Of a stretch of DNA of 64,000 nucleotides, positions 9,501-17,683 are shown piece after piece. The notes beneath the pieces were generated by a model. It saw only the letters and a list, made by a program, of their open reading frames with translations, made no database searches and was not told the origin of the DNA. The position numbers and the translations under genes were made by a program. Numbering within the stretch: position 1 is the stretch's first letter; every line of letters begins with the position of its first letter. The DNA is from Methanospirillum stamsii (GTDB taxonomy: Archaea > Halobacteriota > Methanomicrobia > Methanomicrobiales > Methanospirillaceae): positions 992,001-1,056,000 of the forward strand of contig NZ_CP176366.1 in assembly GCF_046244385.1 (NCBI RefSeq). The letters are read 5' to 3'.

Positions 9501-9657
9501 CAACGGTGATGCCATTCGGATGAGTGGGTTCCGGACTGGTTTTGGGTTTTCTTCCTCGTTTTTTAGGAGTTGTCCGGGAATAATCTTCTCCAAAGAAAAG
9601 GAGGTTTTCCGGGACTATTGGATCATACACTGCGTGAAGATATTTCATTGCGACCAC
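6592..9657 (-). CDS. SNF2-family DNA-dependent ATPase/helicase
   Basis: 1,021-residue Swi2/Snf2 ATPase. The C-terminal half holds the two RecA lobes: Walker A in DDMGLGKTVQ, motif II as DEAQ (VLDEAQNIK), motif III LTGTPVENRLTELWS, and motifs V-VI in LSLKAGGVGLNLTRANHV and DRWWNPAVEDQATDRAYRIG. The N-terminal half of about 500 residues is the long helicase-associated region typical of bacterial-type SNF2 proteins. A GTG at 9657 or an ATG at 9648 may start it; MKYLHAVYDP fits the family better. It is co-transcribed with the SWIM gene downstream (4-base overlap). Expected to translocate on duplex DNA; the target is unknown. Confidence 0.93.
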   Translation of the reverse strand: MVAMKYLHAVYDPIVPENLLFFGEDYSRTTPKKRGRKPKTSPEPTHPNGITVDELHNFVYGSDKPATPQVSVISLSLPVSGNNPLSPDDPLLEGDITYAPFQYPALVVPIDLLSSILDNSERFDHNGIILSDSIRFYQTLYSLALEFVSRELFLPEIDDSGPTGRWCGFFGPDERERLSSLVEAMPGICFAFAKKTINPDTILISFINDSINGIVKKALSNSPSPVRGRAKPGKNYLANWVLSLWQQELPADPLIPDPKNAKEITTWISQPLKSSGSRKFYTCLRLLEPSEGTSDFQVQFLIRDGEDPSLLIPAEEIWKKKTASFTYLNRRFDRPSEQMLSDLFCAGNIFEPIKNALRKKAPSGMVLAGDLVFPFLHEAVPLLRQQNIPVLLPSWWKDTSKRPVLKVLVKPKEKKKWKKGMGFFTPDALLSYSWEISVGDVIISSEEFYKLVDLKMPLVRIGGKWVSFSPDEIKKAISTFERTYPDGEMNGMEALRLGLSGQDEQGLPVEVTGTDRETKKLFSQFLGDEKRTLTSITVPKTFTGVLRPYQQKGLSWLSFVTGYGLGACLADDMGLGKTVQYIAYLLACKKEGMTGTSLLICPMSLIGNWQREISRFAPSLLIHVHHGPGRKTGDDFISAAKASDIVLSTYQMAYRDQALFESCTWNMIVLDEAQNIKNSETRQTKAIRSLRGDRRIALTGTPVENRLTELWSIMEFLNPGYLGTEKIFERTYSSLIEKYHDKEAAERLSRLVQPFILRRVKTDKSIIADLPEKNIMRRYCTLTTEQATLYQAMVESLLKEVDEAEGITRRAKILTALLRLKQICNHPDAFLDDGKMVPERSGKISLLFSLLEEVLIAGDAAVLFTQFSSFGEKLVSLIQKTFHDEVLFLHGKTPRKTRDEMVQQFAHPHGPKLFVLSLKAGGVGLNLTRANHVFHVDRWWNPAVEDQATDRAYRIGQKKNVSVHLLISAGTIEERIDLLINEKRKLAGSIIGTGEDWITSLSTDELRDLMSLRGELIGGES

Positions 9658-9742
9658 ATGGACAATATTTCGTTAAATGGTATACCTGTGATATCAAAAA
9701 CCCAGGGTATTTTATCCGACCGGATCTGAAAATCCGGATATT

Positions 9743-11353
9743 TCACATGCCCCAGACGGTGACCAGGAACATAACCGGATGATCTTCTGTTCCGGAATAT
9801 ACTTCCTCCGTATTGAATATCTTCTCATCCCAGGGTTTTTCCGGGGTCCGGTCAAAGATGACCAGGTGGGATTCAGTTGCGCTGCACGTGTCTGCATACC
9901 GGTACGTCTGGGAAAGACCATCTCGAATGGTTTTTTCATATGAATGATGAAGGACTTTGCATTCAATAACGATCCGCTGGGTTTCACCAGACTGAACCGA
10001 CCAGATAATAAGAAGGTCAAGTCTGCCCCGCCCAAGACCATATTCACGCTCAATTCTTCCACCTCCATTAACTACCCGCTGCAAAAAAGCCATGAGCAGG
10101 AGCTGGGGGCCGGCCTCACGATACTGGGCAATCTCAAGCCAGCTTCCGGAATTTTCGCGGTAAAACTGCTGGAACTCTGTAAACAGGTACCGGGTGTCAA
10201 GTCTGCCGTCAGGCCGGATAAAAGGTGCACGAGGAATAGTTGCTTCAAGATTATAACTTGTAATTGTCGTTAACTGACGAGGGATGACCTCACGATAGAT
10301 TGAATTTGCAATCTGAAGACCATCCGGTCCACGGGTTACAAGACCTAAGTCCATCACATATGAGAGATCATCATCGTTGATGGTGGAGTCAACCGATGTT
10401 CCTTCAATCATTGGCTCTACGATCCGCCTTACACGCTCTTCCCGGAGTTTGTCAGCAAGCTGATCAAGGTGAGTTTCGTGACGAAGAATCAGCCGGGTTT
10501 TTGCTTCTTCTATCATTCCGGGAGATATTGAAACAGAACGGTTCTTCCCGGTTTCCATTTTAAAACAGACCTCGTATCCAAGGGCGTTGACTAGCCAGGG
10601 TTGACCCTGTGAATTTTCCCAGATTTTTTCAAGTGCTTCCGGTTCAAATTTCTGTCCGGTCTCTTCAGTATGTTGCAGACAAAGGGATTTGACTTCTATT
10701 TTGGAAAAATTGCCCAGGCGAAGCGATTCTGCTTTGATATTGAACGCACTGCCTCCGGTGATGATGGATTTTTCCTGGTCTGAATAAATCCGATAGTCAC
10801 GAACGTCCCGGACTCCACAAAGGATTATAGATGAAGGAAAGTTTGCCGGTCTGCGAGAATATCCTGAACGAAGCTGGCGGAGAAGAGAGATGAGAGTATC
10901 TCCAATCAGTGCATCTACCTCATCAATGATGAGCACGATTGGTAATTGTTCATGGCTGGACCATCGACTTAGGACTTCCTCAAGTGCATTATAGGCCCCT
11001 CTTTCCTGCAGTATTTCATTATCATGATCAAGGACGAACTGATTACCTAAAAAGTCACGGGCATATATTCCAATTGAACTCATAACTGAACGTATTCCAC
11101 CAGTTACATCTTCACGTGCAGCCTGGGCACTTTCAATATTTGTGTATAATGACAGGTATTCCCCGGTATCATTCAGATACTGCATCAGGGCAAGCATACA
11201 TGAGGTCTTTCCGGTCTGCCGGGGAGCATGAAGAACAAAATATTTTTTCTGTCTGATAAGGGAGAAGATTTCCTCAAGATCAAACCGGGATAGGGGATCA
11301 AGACAGTAATGATCTGCTGGATTGACCGGACCGGCAGTATTGAAAAACCTCAT
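9743..11353 (-). CDS. AAA ATPase with C-terminal PD-(D/E)xK nuclease-like domain (copy 1)
   Basis: 536 residues. Walker A is APRQTGKT (43-50) and Walker B LIIDEVDAL (about D144-E145), as in the AAA ATPases often seen in Methanomicrobiales with a C-terminal restriction-like domain. That domain shows GRLDLLIIW (D446) and IVIECKV (E464-x-K466), the D...ExK pattern of PD-(D/E)xK nucleases. It is a tandem paralogue of the gene just upstream. Residues 1-50 and 175-536 are almost identical between the two, while 51-175 are strongly diverged. A role in mobile-element control or defence is possible but not shown. Confidence 0.85.
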   Translation of the reverse strand: MRFFNTAGPVNPADHYCLDPLSRFDLEEIFSLIRQKKYFVLHAPRQTGKTSCMLALMQYLNDTGEYLSLYTNIESAQAAREDVTGGIRSVMSSIGIYARDFLGNQFVLDHDNEILQERGAYNALEEVLSRWSSHEQLPIVLIIDEVDALIGDTLISLLRQLRSGYSRRPANFPSSIILCGVRDVRDYRIYSDQEKSIITGGSAFNIKAESLRLGNFSKIEVKSLCLQHTEETGQKFEPEALEKIWENSQGQPWLVNALGYEVCFKMETGKNRSVSISPGMIEEAKTRLILRHETHLDQLADKLREERVRRIVEPMIEGTSVDSTINDDDLSYVMDLGLVTRGPDGLQIANSIYREVIPRQLTTITSYNLEATIPRAPFIRPDGRLDTRYLFTEFQQFYRENSGSWLEIAQYREAGPQLLLMAFLQRVVNGGGRIEREYGLGRGRLDLLIIWSVQSGETQRIVIECKVLHHSYEKTIRDGLSQTYRYADTCSATESHLVIFDRTPEKPWDEKIFNTEEVYSGTEDHPVMFLVTVWGM

Positions 11354-11403
11354 GATTGTACTTAACGACAGATACCGGAATAATGTTTTTCAAAAAGGGA
11401 TTT

Positions 11404-13014
11404 TCACATACCCCAGACTGTAACAGGGAAAGTCACCGGATGATCCTCTGTTCCGGAATATACCTCCTCCCGGCTGAATATCTTCTCATCCCAGGATTTT
11501 CCCGGAGTCCGGTCAAAGATGACCAGGTGGGATTCAGTTGCACTGCACGTGTCTGCATACCGGTACGTCTGGGAAAGACCATCTCGAATGGTTTTTTCAA
11601 GTGAATGATGAAGGACTTTGCATTCAATAACGATCCGCTGGGTTTCACCAGACTGTACCGGCCAGATAATAAGAAGGTCAAGTCTACCCCGACCAAGACC
11701 ATATTCACGCTCAATTCTTCCACCTCCATTGACTACCCGCTGCAGGAAAGCCATAAGCAGGAGTTGGGGGCCGGCCTCACGATACTGGGCAATCTCAAGC
11801 CAGCTTCCGGAATTTTCGCGGTAAAACTGCTGGAACTCGGTAAACAGATACCGGGTGTCAAGTCTGCCGTCAGGCCGGATAAAAGGTGCACGAGGAATGG
11901 TTGCTTCAAGATTATAACTTGTAATTGTCGTCAACTGACGGGGAATGACCTCACGGTAGATAGGGTTTGCAATCTGCAGACCGTCCGGTCCACGGGTTAC
12001 AAGGCCAAGATCCATGACATATGAGAGATCATCATCGTTAATGGTGGAGTCAACCGATGTGCCTTCAATCATTGGTTCCACAATCCGACGTACCCGTTCT
12101 TCCCGGAGTTTGTCAGCAAGCTGGTCAAGGTGAGTTTCATGACGAAGAATCAGCCGGGATTTTGCTTCTTCTATCATTCCGGGAGATATTGGAACAGAAC
12201 GATTCTTCCCGGCATCCATTTTAAAACAGACCTCGTATCCAAGGGCGTTGACTAGCCAGGGTTGACCCTGTGAATTTTCCCAGATTTTTTCAAGTGCTTC
12301 CAGTTCAAATTGCTGGCCGGTCTCTTCAGTATGTTGCAGACAAAGGCTTTTGGCCTCTCCTTTGGAAAAATTACCCAGACGGAGCGATTCTGCTTTGATA
12401 TTGAACGCACTGCCACCAGTGATGATGGATTTTTCCTGGTCAGAATAAATCCGGTAGTCACGAACGTCCCGAACTCCACAGAGAATAATTGACTGGGGAA
12501 ACCGATCTGGTCTTCGATCGTAAGAACCCCTTATCTGCCGAAGAACAGAAATCAGAGTGTCACCTACCAGAGAATCGATCTCATCCAGAAGGATTACCAC
12601 AGGCAGGGTTGATGCAATGCTTAAACGACTAAAAACAGTACTTAAAACGCTCAGTTCATTATATTGATCCCATAATCCATCAATTAGAACTCGGGGGTCA
12701 GGAATAATGTGGTTGCTGGCACACCTATCAAATATTTCATCAATGATAGCATGGATTCCCTGTGCAATATTTTCACGTGCAGGTTGTGCACGCTCTACAT
12801 TCATATATAGTGCCTTAAATTCCGATCCGGCATTCAGATACTCCTGTAAGGCAAGTAATGATGAGGTTTTACCGGTCTGCCGGGGAGCGTGGAGGACAAA
12901 ATATTTTTTCTGTTGTATCAGGTTCAGAATTTCTTCAAGATCAAACCGGGAGAGAGGATCCAGATAGTAATGATCTGTTGGATTGACCGGACCGGCAGTA
13001 TTGAAAAACCTCAT
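11404..13014 (-). CDS. AAA ATPase with C-terminal PD-(D/E)xK nuclease-like domain (copy 2)
   Basis: Tandem paralogue of the downstream copy, also 536 residues when started at the ATG at 13014 (MRFFNTAGPVNP). An in-frame start 24 bases further upstream is less likely, because the sequence just before MRFFNTAG is conserved between both copies as non-coding leader. Walker A APRQTGKT, Walker B ILLDEIDSL and the nuclease-like pair RLDLLI...ECKV are all intact. I count 17 differences by eye over the last 362 residues against copy 1. Only the block between Walker A and just after Walker B differs deeply. The pattern suggests gene conversion or recombination between paralogues. Confidence 0.85.
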   Translation of the reverse strand: MRFFNTAGPVNPTDHYYLDPLSRFDLEEILNLIQQKKYFVLHAPRQTGKTSSLLALQEYLNAGSEFKALYMNVERAQPARENIAQGIHAIIDEIFDRCASNHIIPDPRVLIDGLWDQYNELSVLSTVFSRLSIASTLPVVILLDEIDSLVGDTLISVLRQIRGSYDRRPDRFPQSIILCGVRDVRDYRIYSDQEKSIITGGSAFNIKAESLRLGNFSKGEAKSLCLQHTEETGQQFELEALEKIWENSQGQPWLVNALGYEVCFKMDAGKNRSVPISPGMIEEAKSRLILRHETHLDQLADKLREERVRRIVEPMIEGTSVDSTINDDDLSYVMDLGLVTRGPDGLQIANPIYREVIPRQLTTITSYNLEATIPRAPFIRPDGRLDTRYLFTEFQQFYRENSGSWLEIAQYREAGPQLLLMAFLQRVVNGGGRIEREYGLGRGRLDLLIIWPVQSGETQRIVIECKVLHHSLEKTIRDGLSQTYRYADTCSATESHLVIFDRTPGKSWDEKIFSREEVYSGTEDHPVTFPVTVWGM

Positions 13015-13103
13015 GATTGTACTTAATGACAGATACATGAATAATTATTTGTCTTTTCTTTTCCGTATTGATAAAACGAATAAGAATTAAAAAATAGGTG
13101 AAA

Positions 13104-15227
13104 TCAGGTTATCTCATATGACTCTGCTCGGCCAATAAAAAACACCTGATCCGGACGCAATTCAAGTTCCATCTTCTGGTTTTCCATAGGAGTGAGGCCG
13201 ATTATTGTTATTTTTTCACGCCAGCTGACGGGGATTTCCTTTCCGTCCCAAATGAGGGAAACGTCTGATTCCCGTTCAGGGTTCAGGGTAAGCGTTAGTG
13301 TGGTATGATACCCGGATTCGGATGATGATTCCAGATAACTGCACTCACCTGAATCAATAAGTGTTTTATCCATCATGAAGGAGACATTCGAGAGATTTTG
13401 TGCATGGAGGTCTCCGGCGATTGAGATATGTGATGAGTTCGACGGGGCGAAATACGAAATTTCATCGATACTGCCATCTTTCATTGAATACGTAGTGCCG
13501 TTCACGATGATAGACCCATCATCCCCATCCTGTTGCCACCGTATCTTCCCTCCTGCATTGATGTGCCCTGTCCGGGATGTAATGAGTGATACTTCATGAT
13601 ACTGGTCCGGGTAGGTCTCAAGAATCCCGAAGTTTTGTTGGTGCATATCTTCTGGATTATATAGCCGGAGTGATCCTGATACATTGGGGAGTATGGTGTT
13701 ATCCGGATTTGTTATCTCAAAAATTTTTGAGGGAGGGTAGAAAACCCTGACCCGGTATGTTCCACCGGTATCTGTAATGGTAAAGTGGTAGGTCCCAAGG
13801 GTATCAGTTGACCTGGTTTCTACCGGGACCCACCCGTTGTCCTGCTTTTTCTCAAGAATTACATGCCATCCGGTCAGGTTCTGTTCTGTATCTTCCCGGA
13901 TACCATTCCTGTTGTCATCACTCCAGAGATATCCGGATATAATCCCATAGCTTTTCGCTGTTACCTGTCCGGTGGTGATGAATTGCTGATGATACCGGTT
14001 TTCGACCGTGAGGGTTACATAATATGTTCCGCTTTTTTGATAGGTATGGGTACTGTTGCGGTTTTCCGGGCTGCCTGTTTCATAGACCGCCCCGTCACCA
14101 AATGTCCACCTCCATGAGGATATTTCAGAAAAGGGGGATGAAAGGTCTGTGCAGGATATAGTCAGCGGAACATTGCCCTGAACCGGATTGATGAGAATGT
14201 TTGGAGTGAGGTTTGCATAGACCGGATGAATGGTCCGGACCAGTGAGTCAGTATCTCCGCAGTCATTCCGGACGGTGAGGTTTACGGCATACGATCCAAG
14301 TCTGGGGTATTCATGGACAGGAGTTTTTTCTGCTGAAATGGTATTATCACCAAAATCCCAGTTGACTGAGGAAGGGGAGAGTAATGTGTCTGTTTTATCG
14401 ATGAACTGTACCATGTACGGGTCAATGCTCACGATCTGGTACTCGAAGAGAGGTGTTGGTTTTGTGCAGTGTTTATTCAGGACTGGTTCCGGTGCGAGCG
14501 TCTCATTTTTGCCGGTATCTGCTGATGCCATGATAGCATAGGGATCAATATTTGAGGGTTCATCGGGTGTAATCAAAGGTTCATAAGTCCTTTCATGAAA
14601 TTCAGACAGATTTGCCGGAATTAATTCTTTTGATCCGGATAAATTTAAGAGGTGAAAGATGGGAAAAGCGACGATGAGTATTGCGATAAGGGTAATTATG
14701 AAGTGAATTCGTTTCACTCCAAGGAACTGGAGGTATTTCATGAGAGCGGTGATTAGAAAGAAGAAGATGAATATGATTCCACAGATTCCAATTATCTCAT
14801 GAGTTGGAGAGGGGACGATAATACCGGCTAAAGGAGTGAGGAAATATATCCCAAGCAGGATAAATCCAATGAGCAGGCAGGTGTATTCAGTTGTTCCAAT
14901 ATTAAATTCAGATAATGTCCTGCGGATTTGTTTTAAAATAGAGGTTTTTGGTTCTTCAGGCTTTGTTGGTCGGATTTTTTCAGTTGTTTTTTTAAGATTT
15001 TTTAAGTAGACCGGATTGTCCGGGTCAAATTTCATTGCATTGATAAAACAGGTCCGTGCTTTTTGGTAGTCCTCCATCTTTGAAAGACAAATACCGAGAG
15101 CATTCCAGGCTTTTGGATTTGTTTTGTCAAAGTCTAATAATTTAACAAATTTTTCAGCCGCTTTTTCATACTCACCTTCTTTATAAAGATTGATTCCGGC
15201 ATCGTACAGATCTGTTATGATTTTCAC
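13104..15227 (-). CDS. TPR-membrane-PKD domain surface protein
   Basis: 707 residues. Residues 1-85 are two to three TPR repeats (WNALGICLSKMEDYQKA), presumably cytoplasmic. About three membrane helices follow at 115-195. The outer part has two PKD-type domains (WDFGDNTISAEKTPVHEY and WRWTFGDGAVYETG, about 255-425), then an SdrD B-like domain at 430-530 (SGYLWSDDNRNGIREDTEQN). A C-terminal region of about 155 residues is homologous to the end of the 1,343-residue pilin-signal protein at 17684-21715. The arrangement suggests a membrane-anchored extracellular binding protein with an internal TPR platform. Function not recognised. Confidence 0.82.
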   Translation of the reverse strand: MKIITDLYDAGINLYKEGEYEKAAEKFVKLLDFDKTNPKAWNALGICLSKMEDYQKARTCFINAMKFDPDNPVYLKNLKKTTEKIRPTKPEEPKTSILKQIRRTLSEFNIGTTEYTCLLIGFILLGIYFLTPLAGIIVPSPTHEIIGICGIIFIFFFLITALMKYLQFLGVKRIHFIITLIAILIVAFPIFHLLNLSGSKELIPANLSEFHERTYEPLITPDEPSNIDPYAIMASADTGKNETLAPEPVLNKHCTKPTPLFEYQIVSIDPYMVQFIDKTDTLLSPSSVNWDFGDNTISAEKTPVHEYPRLGSYAVNLTVRNDCGDTDSLVRTIHPVYANLTPNILINPVQGNVPLTISCTDLSSPFSEISSWRWTFGDGAVYETGSPENRNSTHTYQKSGTYYVTLTVENRYHQQFITTGQVTAKSYGIISGYLWSDDNRNGIREDTEQNLTGWHVILEKKQDNGWVPVETRSTDTLGTYHFTITDTGGTYRVRVFYPPSKIFEITNPDNTILPNVSGSLRLYNPEDMHQQNFGILETYPDQYHEVSLITSRTGHINAGGKIRWQQDGDDGSIIVNGTTYSMKDGSIDEISYFAPSNSSHISIAGDLHAQNLSNVSFMMDKTLIDSGECSYLESSSESGYHTTLTLTLNPERESDVSLIWDGKEIPVSWREKITIIGLTPMENQKMELELRPDQVFFIGRAESYEIT

Positions 15228-15596
15228 CTCAGGGAGTGTGATATTTATTGCGATAATGACAGGATAATTAGGATAAGAGGGGAGTTTGCAGATATATTAA
15301 AGATAGTATTTGCACATGAGATAATATAAACCATAGGAAATATCACATCAGGTTTAGGCAGGGAATTTTGTGGAGCAGTAAATGGTTTTTCAGATGATGA
15401 GGAGAAATATGGCATGTAATCTAATGGTAAGCACTAAGTTTGCGATAAAAACTGAAAAATATTGGTAAAAAATGCCATATTTGGAGAATAATAAGTATCC
15501 AAAATTCCATGCCCTCGTCTTACCGGACCAGCCATATTCTGAAAATAACTGAAAATATCCAGATATTAATACCAAATCTCTGGGTCCTGACCTCAT
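15228..15596. other. Intergenic stretch without recognisable gene
   Basis: AT-rich 369 bases between the TPR-PKD gene and the RelE-type toxin. A 68-codon minus-strand frame (15390-15596) has no family resemblance or domain pattern and is not called. Two GCCATATT copies occur at 15474 and 15531. I see no RNA gene or clear promoter element beyond AT-richness near 15290-15340, upstream of the TPR-PKD gene. Confidence 0.4.
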
Positions 15597-15869
15597 TCAA
15601 TACTCAAAATTCTCCTTTTTTCCGAGAGCAACTACACAAATGATTAACCGATTCTGAATAATTCGAAATGTAACCCTGTATTCGCCAATCCTCATCCTAT
15701 ATCTTGGTTTATCCGGAGGACAACCTCGGACCTTTTTAACATCCTGATGATAGAAAGGGACTTGAGAGAAATTATTCAAAGCTTTTTCAATTCTTATCCG
15801 AATATGTTGAGGTAATGTGACAAACGTTTTTTCAGCCCTGTGAGTGAATTGAACCCTATATCCCATCAT
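15597..15869 (-). CDS. RelE/ParE-superfamily toxin
   Basis: 90 residues with the RelE-fold pattern: N-terminal YRVQFTHRAEKTFVTLP, a helix HIRIRIEKALNNF, then the basic strands PRYRMRIGEYRVTFRI and a hydrophobic end ICVVALGKKENFEY. Arg residues in the RYRMRIGEYR segment match the usual active region of RelE-type ribosome-dependent mRNA interferases. It overlaps the antitoxin gene by 4 bases. It appears intact. Confidence 0.85.
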   Translation of the reverse strand: MMGYRVQFTHRAEKTFVTLPQHIRIRIEKALNNFSQVPFYHQDVKKVRGCPPDKPRYRMRIGEYRVTFRIIQNRLIICVVALGKKENFEY

Positions 15870-16123
15870 TTCTCCAAAGATTGGATTTCCTTGTCATCTC
15901 CAAGATCCTTCATGATCTCAAACATATCACGTACCTTTCCGGTTTTTATGTCCTGTTCACTGGCCCGTATTTCTTCTAGTTCCTTAACCGAAAGTGATTC
16001 GTCATCATATGCCGCATCCGCTAATCTATTAATTAATTCGTCATATGTTTCCCTGGGATGAATTTTCAGTCCGTTTAATTTCTCTTTGGTTTCAGTTCCT
16101 ACCTGAATTGTTGTAGTACCCAT
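15866..16123 (-). CDS. Antitoxin partner of the RelE-type toxin
   Basis: 85 residues beginning MGTTTIQVGTETKEKLNGLK, a short ribbon-helix-helix-like N-terminus common in archaeal VapB/RelB-type antitoxins, followed by an acidic helical C-terminus (DDESLSVKELEEIRASEQD) expected to wrap the toxin. The gene is upstream of and overlaps the toxin by 4 bases, the standard antitoxin-first order. An inverted AT-rich segment just upstream (TATAGTGGACCATAGCAGATTATAG) could hold the autoregulatory site; that is inference. Confidence 0.8.
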   Translation of the reverse strand: MGTTTIQVGTETKEKLNGLKIHPRETYDELINRLADAAYDDESLSVKELEEIRASEQDIKTGKVRDMFEIMKDLGDDKEIQSLEK

Positions 16124-16319
16124 ATCTCACTATAGTGGACCATAGCAGATTATAGTTTTGATTGTGAACTATTTTTCACTTTGAATTCATTATTCGTGAT
16201 GAGAATGAAATGGTATTCATTCGTGAAATCCCGGTATAAGTGTGTGAACGGCGTCATGAAGGTTATTTTAATCAAGAGATATCCAGAAAAATAGATTATT
16301 TCATAGAAGAAACAAAGTA

Positions 16320-16643
16320 ATGGTTATGGTCCAAATATCAGAGAATATCCTGAGTCGTTCGGATTTATTGGATCAACTTCGAAAAGAAGCTCCAAAAATC
16401 AAAAAACAATATGGAATATCAAGACTTGGATTATTTGGCTCCTTTGCACGTGATGAAGCAGGACCCACGAGTGATATTGATCTATTGGTATCATTTGAAG
16501 AAGGAAGGGAATGGTTCAGGCCCTTTATACATTGAATTTTTTATCTGGAAGAAATATTTGGGAGAAAAGTCGAGTTAATTACCGAACATTCACTTGATCA
16601 AAGAATCCGGCCGGATATTGAATGTGAGGTCATCTGGTTATGA
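16320..16643 (+). pseudogene. MntA-type nucleotidyltransferase with one in-frame stop
   Basis: The first 71 codons encode the MNT antitoxin start, including YGISRLGLFGSFARDEAGPTSDIDL with the GSx10DxD active-site pattern. A TGA at 16533-16535 stops the frame. Beyond it the same frame continues as IFYLEEIFGRKVELITEHSL and ends ECEVIWL, the standard C-terminus of the family, with a stop at 16641-16643. A single nonsense change thus appears to split an otherwise collinear gene. In this family the protein AMPylates its HEPN partner. Its stop overlaps the HEPN start (ATGA). Confidence 0.8.
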
Positions 16644-16984
16644 AAAGAGATACCGTGTTCATTGATCACATTATTCATGAAATAGAGTATATCAGAGAAA
16701 AATGTAATACAAAAACACAGGATGATCTCAATGAAAATGAAGACCTCCAGCACATGGTTTCCAGAGCCTTATAAATTATAGGAGAAGCTTCCAGAAATAT
16801 TTCCCAGGAAACGAAAGACAAGTATCCGGATATTCCATGGAAAGAGATAGTGGGGGTTCGAGACAGGATTATCCACGGTTATTTTTCCATCAATTGGGTA
16901 ATAGTCTGGGATATAATTTCCAATGAATTAGATCCACTGAAGGCCCAGTTGTATAGGGTTCTTTGTGATTATTCGAGTCAATAA
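16640..16984 (+). pseudogene. HEPN (DUF86) toxin gene with one in-frame stop
   Basis: It starts at ATG 16640, overlapping the MNT stop. The frame reads MKRDTVFIDHIIHEIEYI...QHMVSRAL, then TAA at 16772-16774, then IIGEASRNISQETKDKYPDI and VGVRDRIIHGYFSINW, ending at 16984. The family consensus at the stop is RALEIIGEA, so a Glu codon (GAA) has probably become TAA. The Rx4-6H RNase motif is present as RDRIIHGY. The pair is inactive unless the stops are read through. Confidence 0.8.
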
Positions 16985-17055
16985 TCCAAGTCGTGACTAT
17001 TTTAGATTATTATATTTCCAGTGACAGTACGTAACCAAAAGAAGGTAGAAATTAT

Positions 17056-17379
17056 TCACACCAATGCTATTACCGGGCCTTCTAAAGCCTCTTTTACAAT
17101 GGCCGAGGTCTCTGATAGACGACTGAATTCTTCCGGAGTGTAACAGATATAATCAACATGAATCCGGAAAGGTACATTCAATAAGACATCAGTCATTCGT
17201 GAAATAAACGGAATCGATGAGAAATACTCTGATACCAGAATCACATCCACATCTGAACCTTCATGAGAGGTTTTTTTGCCTGTGAACCAAAAAAGATGAT
17301 TTTTTCAGGATTGTATCGTTTTTTCAGGAGTGGAACCCAGATCTTTTTGAAATTCCTCAAGTAAGGTATCCGGATTCAT
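17056..17379 (-). pseudogene. Frameshifted nucleotidyltransferase-fold gene
   Basis: Read on the minus strand from ATG 17379: MNPDTLLEEFQ, then after a frame change KKIWVPLLKKRYNPEKIIFFGSQAKK, then after a second change TSHEGSDVDVILVSEYFSSI, ending PVIALV at 17056. Together these give the GSx10DxD signature (FGSQAKK...GSDVDVIL) of small nucleotidyltransferases. Two frameshifts, one near an A-run, disrupt it. The 64-codon downstream piece (17056-17250) is just its C-terminal part. Confidence 0.75.
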
Positions 17380-17491
17380 TGAATACACTCCAGGTACCTA
17401 TCCTTAAGAATATTAAATATGTTTTCGAGTGAAGAGAGTTTTATTGTCTTATCCACTTTCGAGCAGCTTCCTTTTTCAAGGGATTAACCAT
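17376..17491 (-). pseudogene. HEPN-domain gene remnant with internal deletion
   Basis: From ATG 17491 the minus strand reads MVNPLKKEAARKWIRQ, the typical opening of HEPN proteins paired with nucleotidyltransferases, followed by a stop. Another frame then gives LSSLENIFNILKDRYLECIQ, ending with TGA overlapping the ATG of the broken nucleotidyltransferase downstream. Only about 38 of an expected 120-130 codons remain. The call rests on the N-terminal pattern and the gene order. Confidence 0.55.
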
Positions 17492-17683
17492 TTGATTATC
17501 TGGATATCAATATCGATTTCTCTATGACTATTTAGTTATTACAAAGGGGGATGAAAAATGATTGAAGCAGAATTATACAGTTATTTTCTTTTAAGTGTTC
17601 GTTCAGCAACATTGAAAATTTTTGATTTTTCTGGTTTATCATCTTTCATTTTTACTGAATTTGGCACAAAAATCTCCAAAAAA

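Noticed and set aside
15390..15596. 68-codon minus-strand frame before the RelE-type toxin
   Set aside because: No domain pattern, no ribosome-binding site, low-complexity AT-rich composition.
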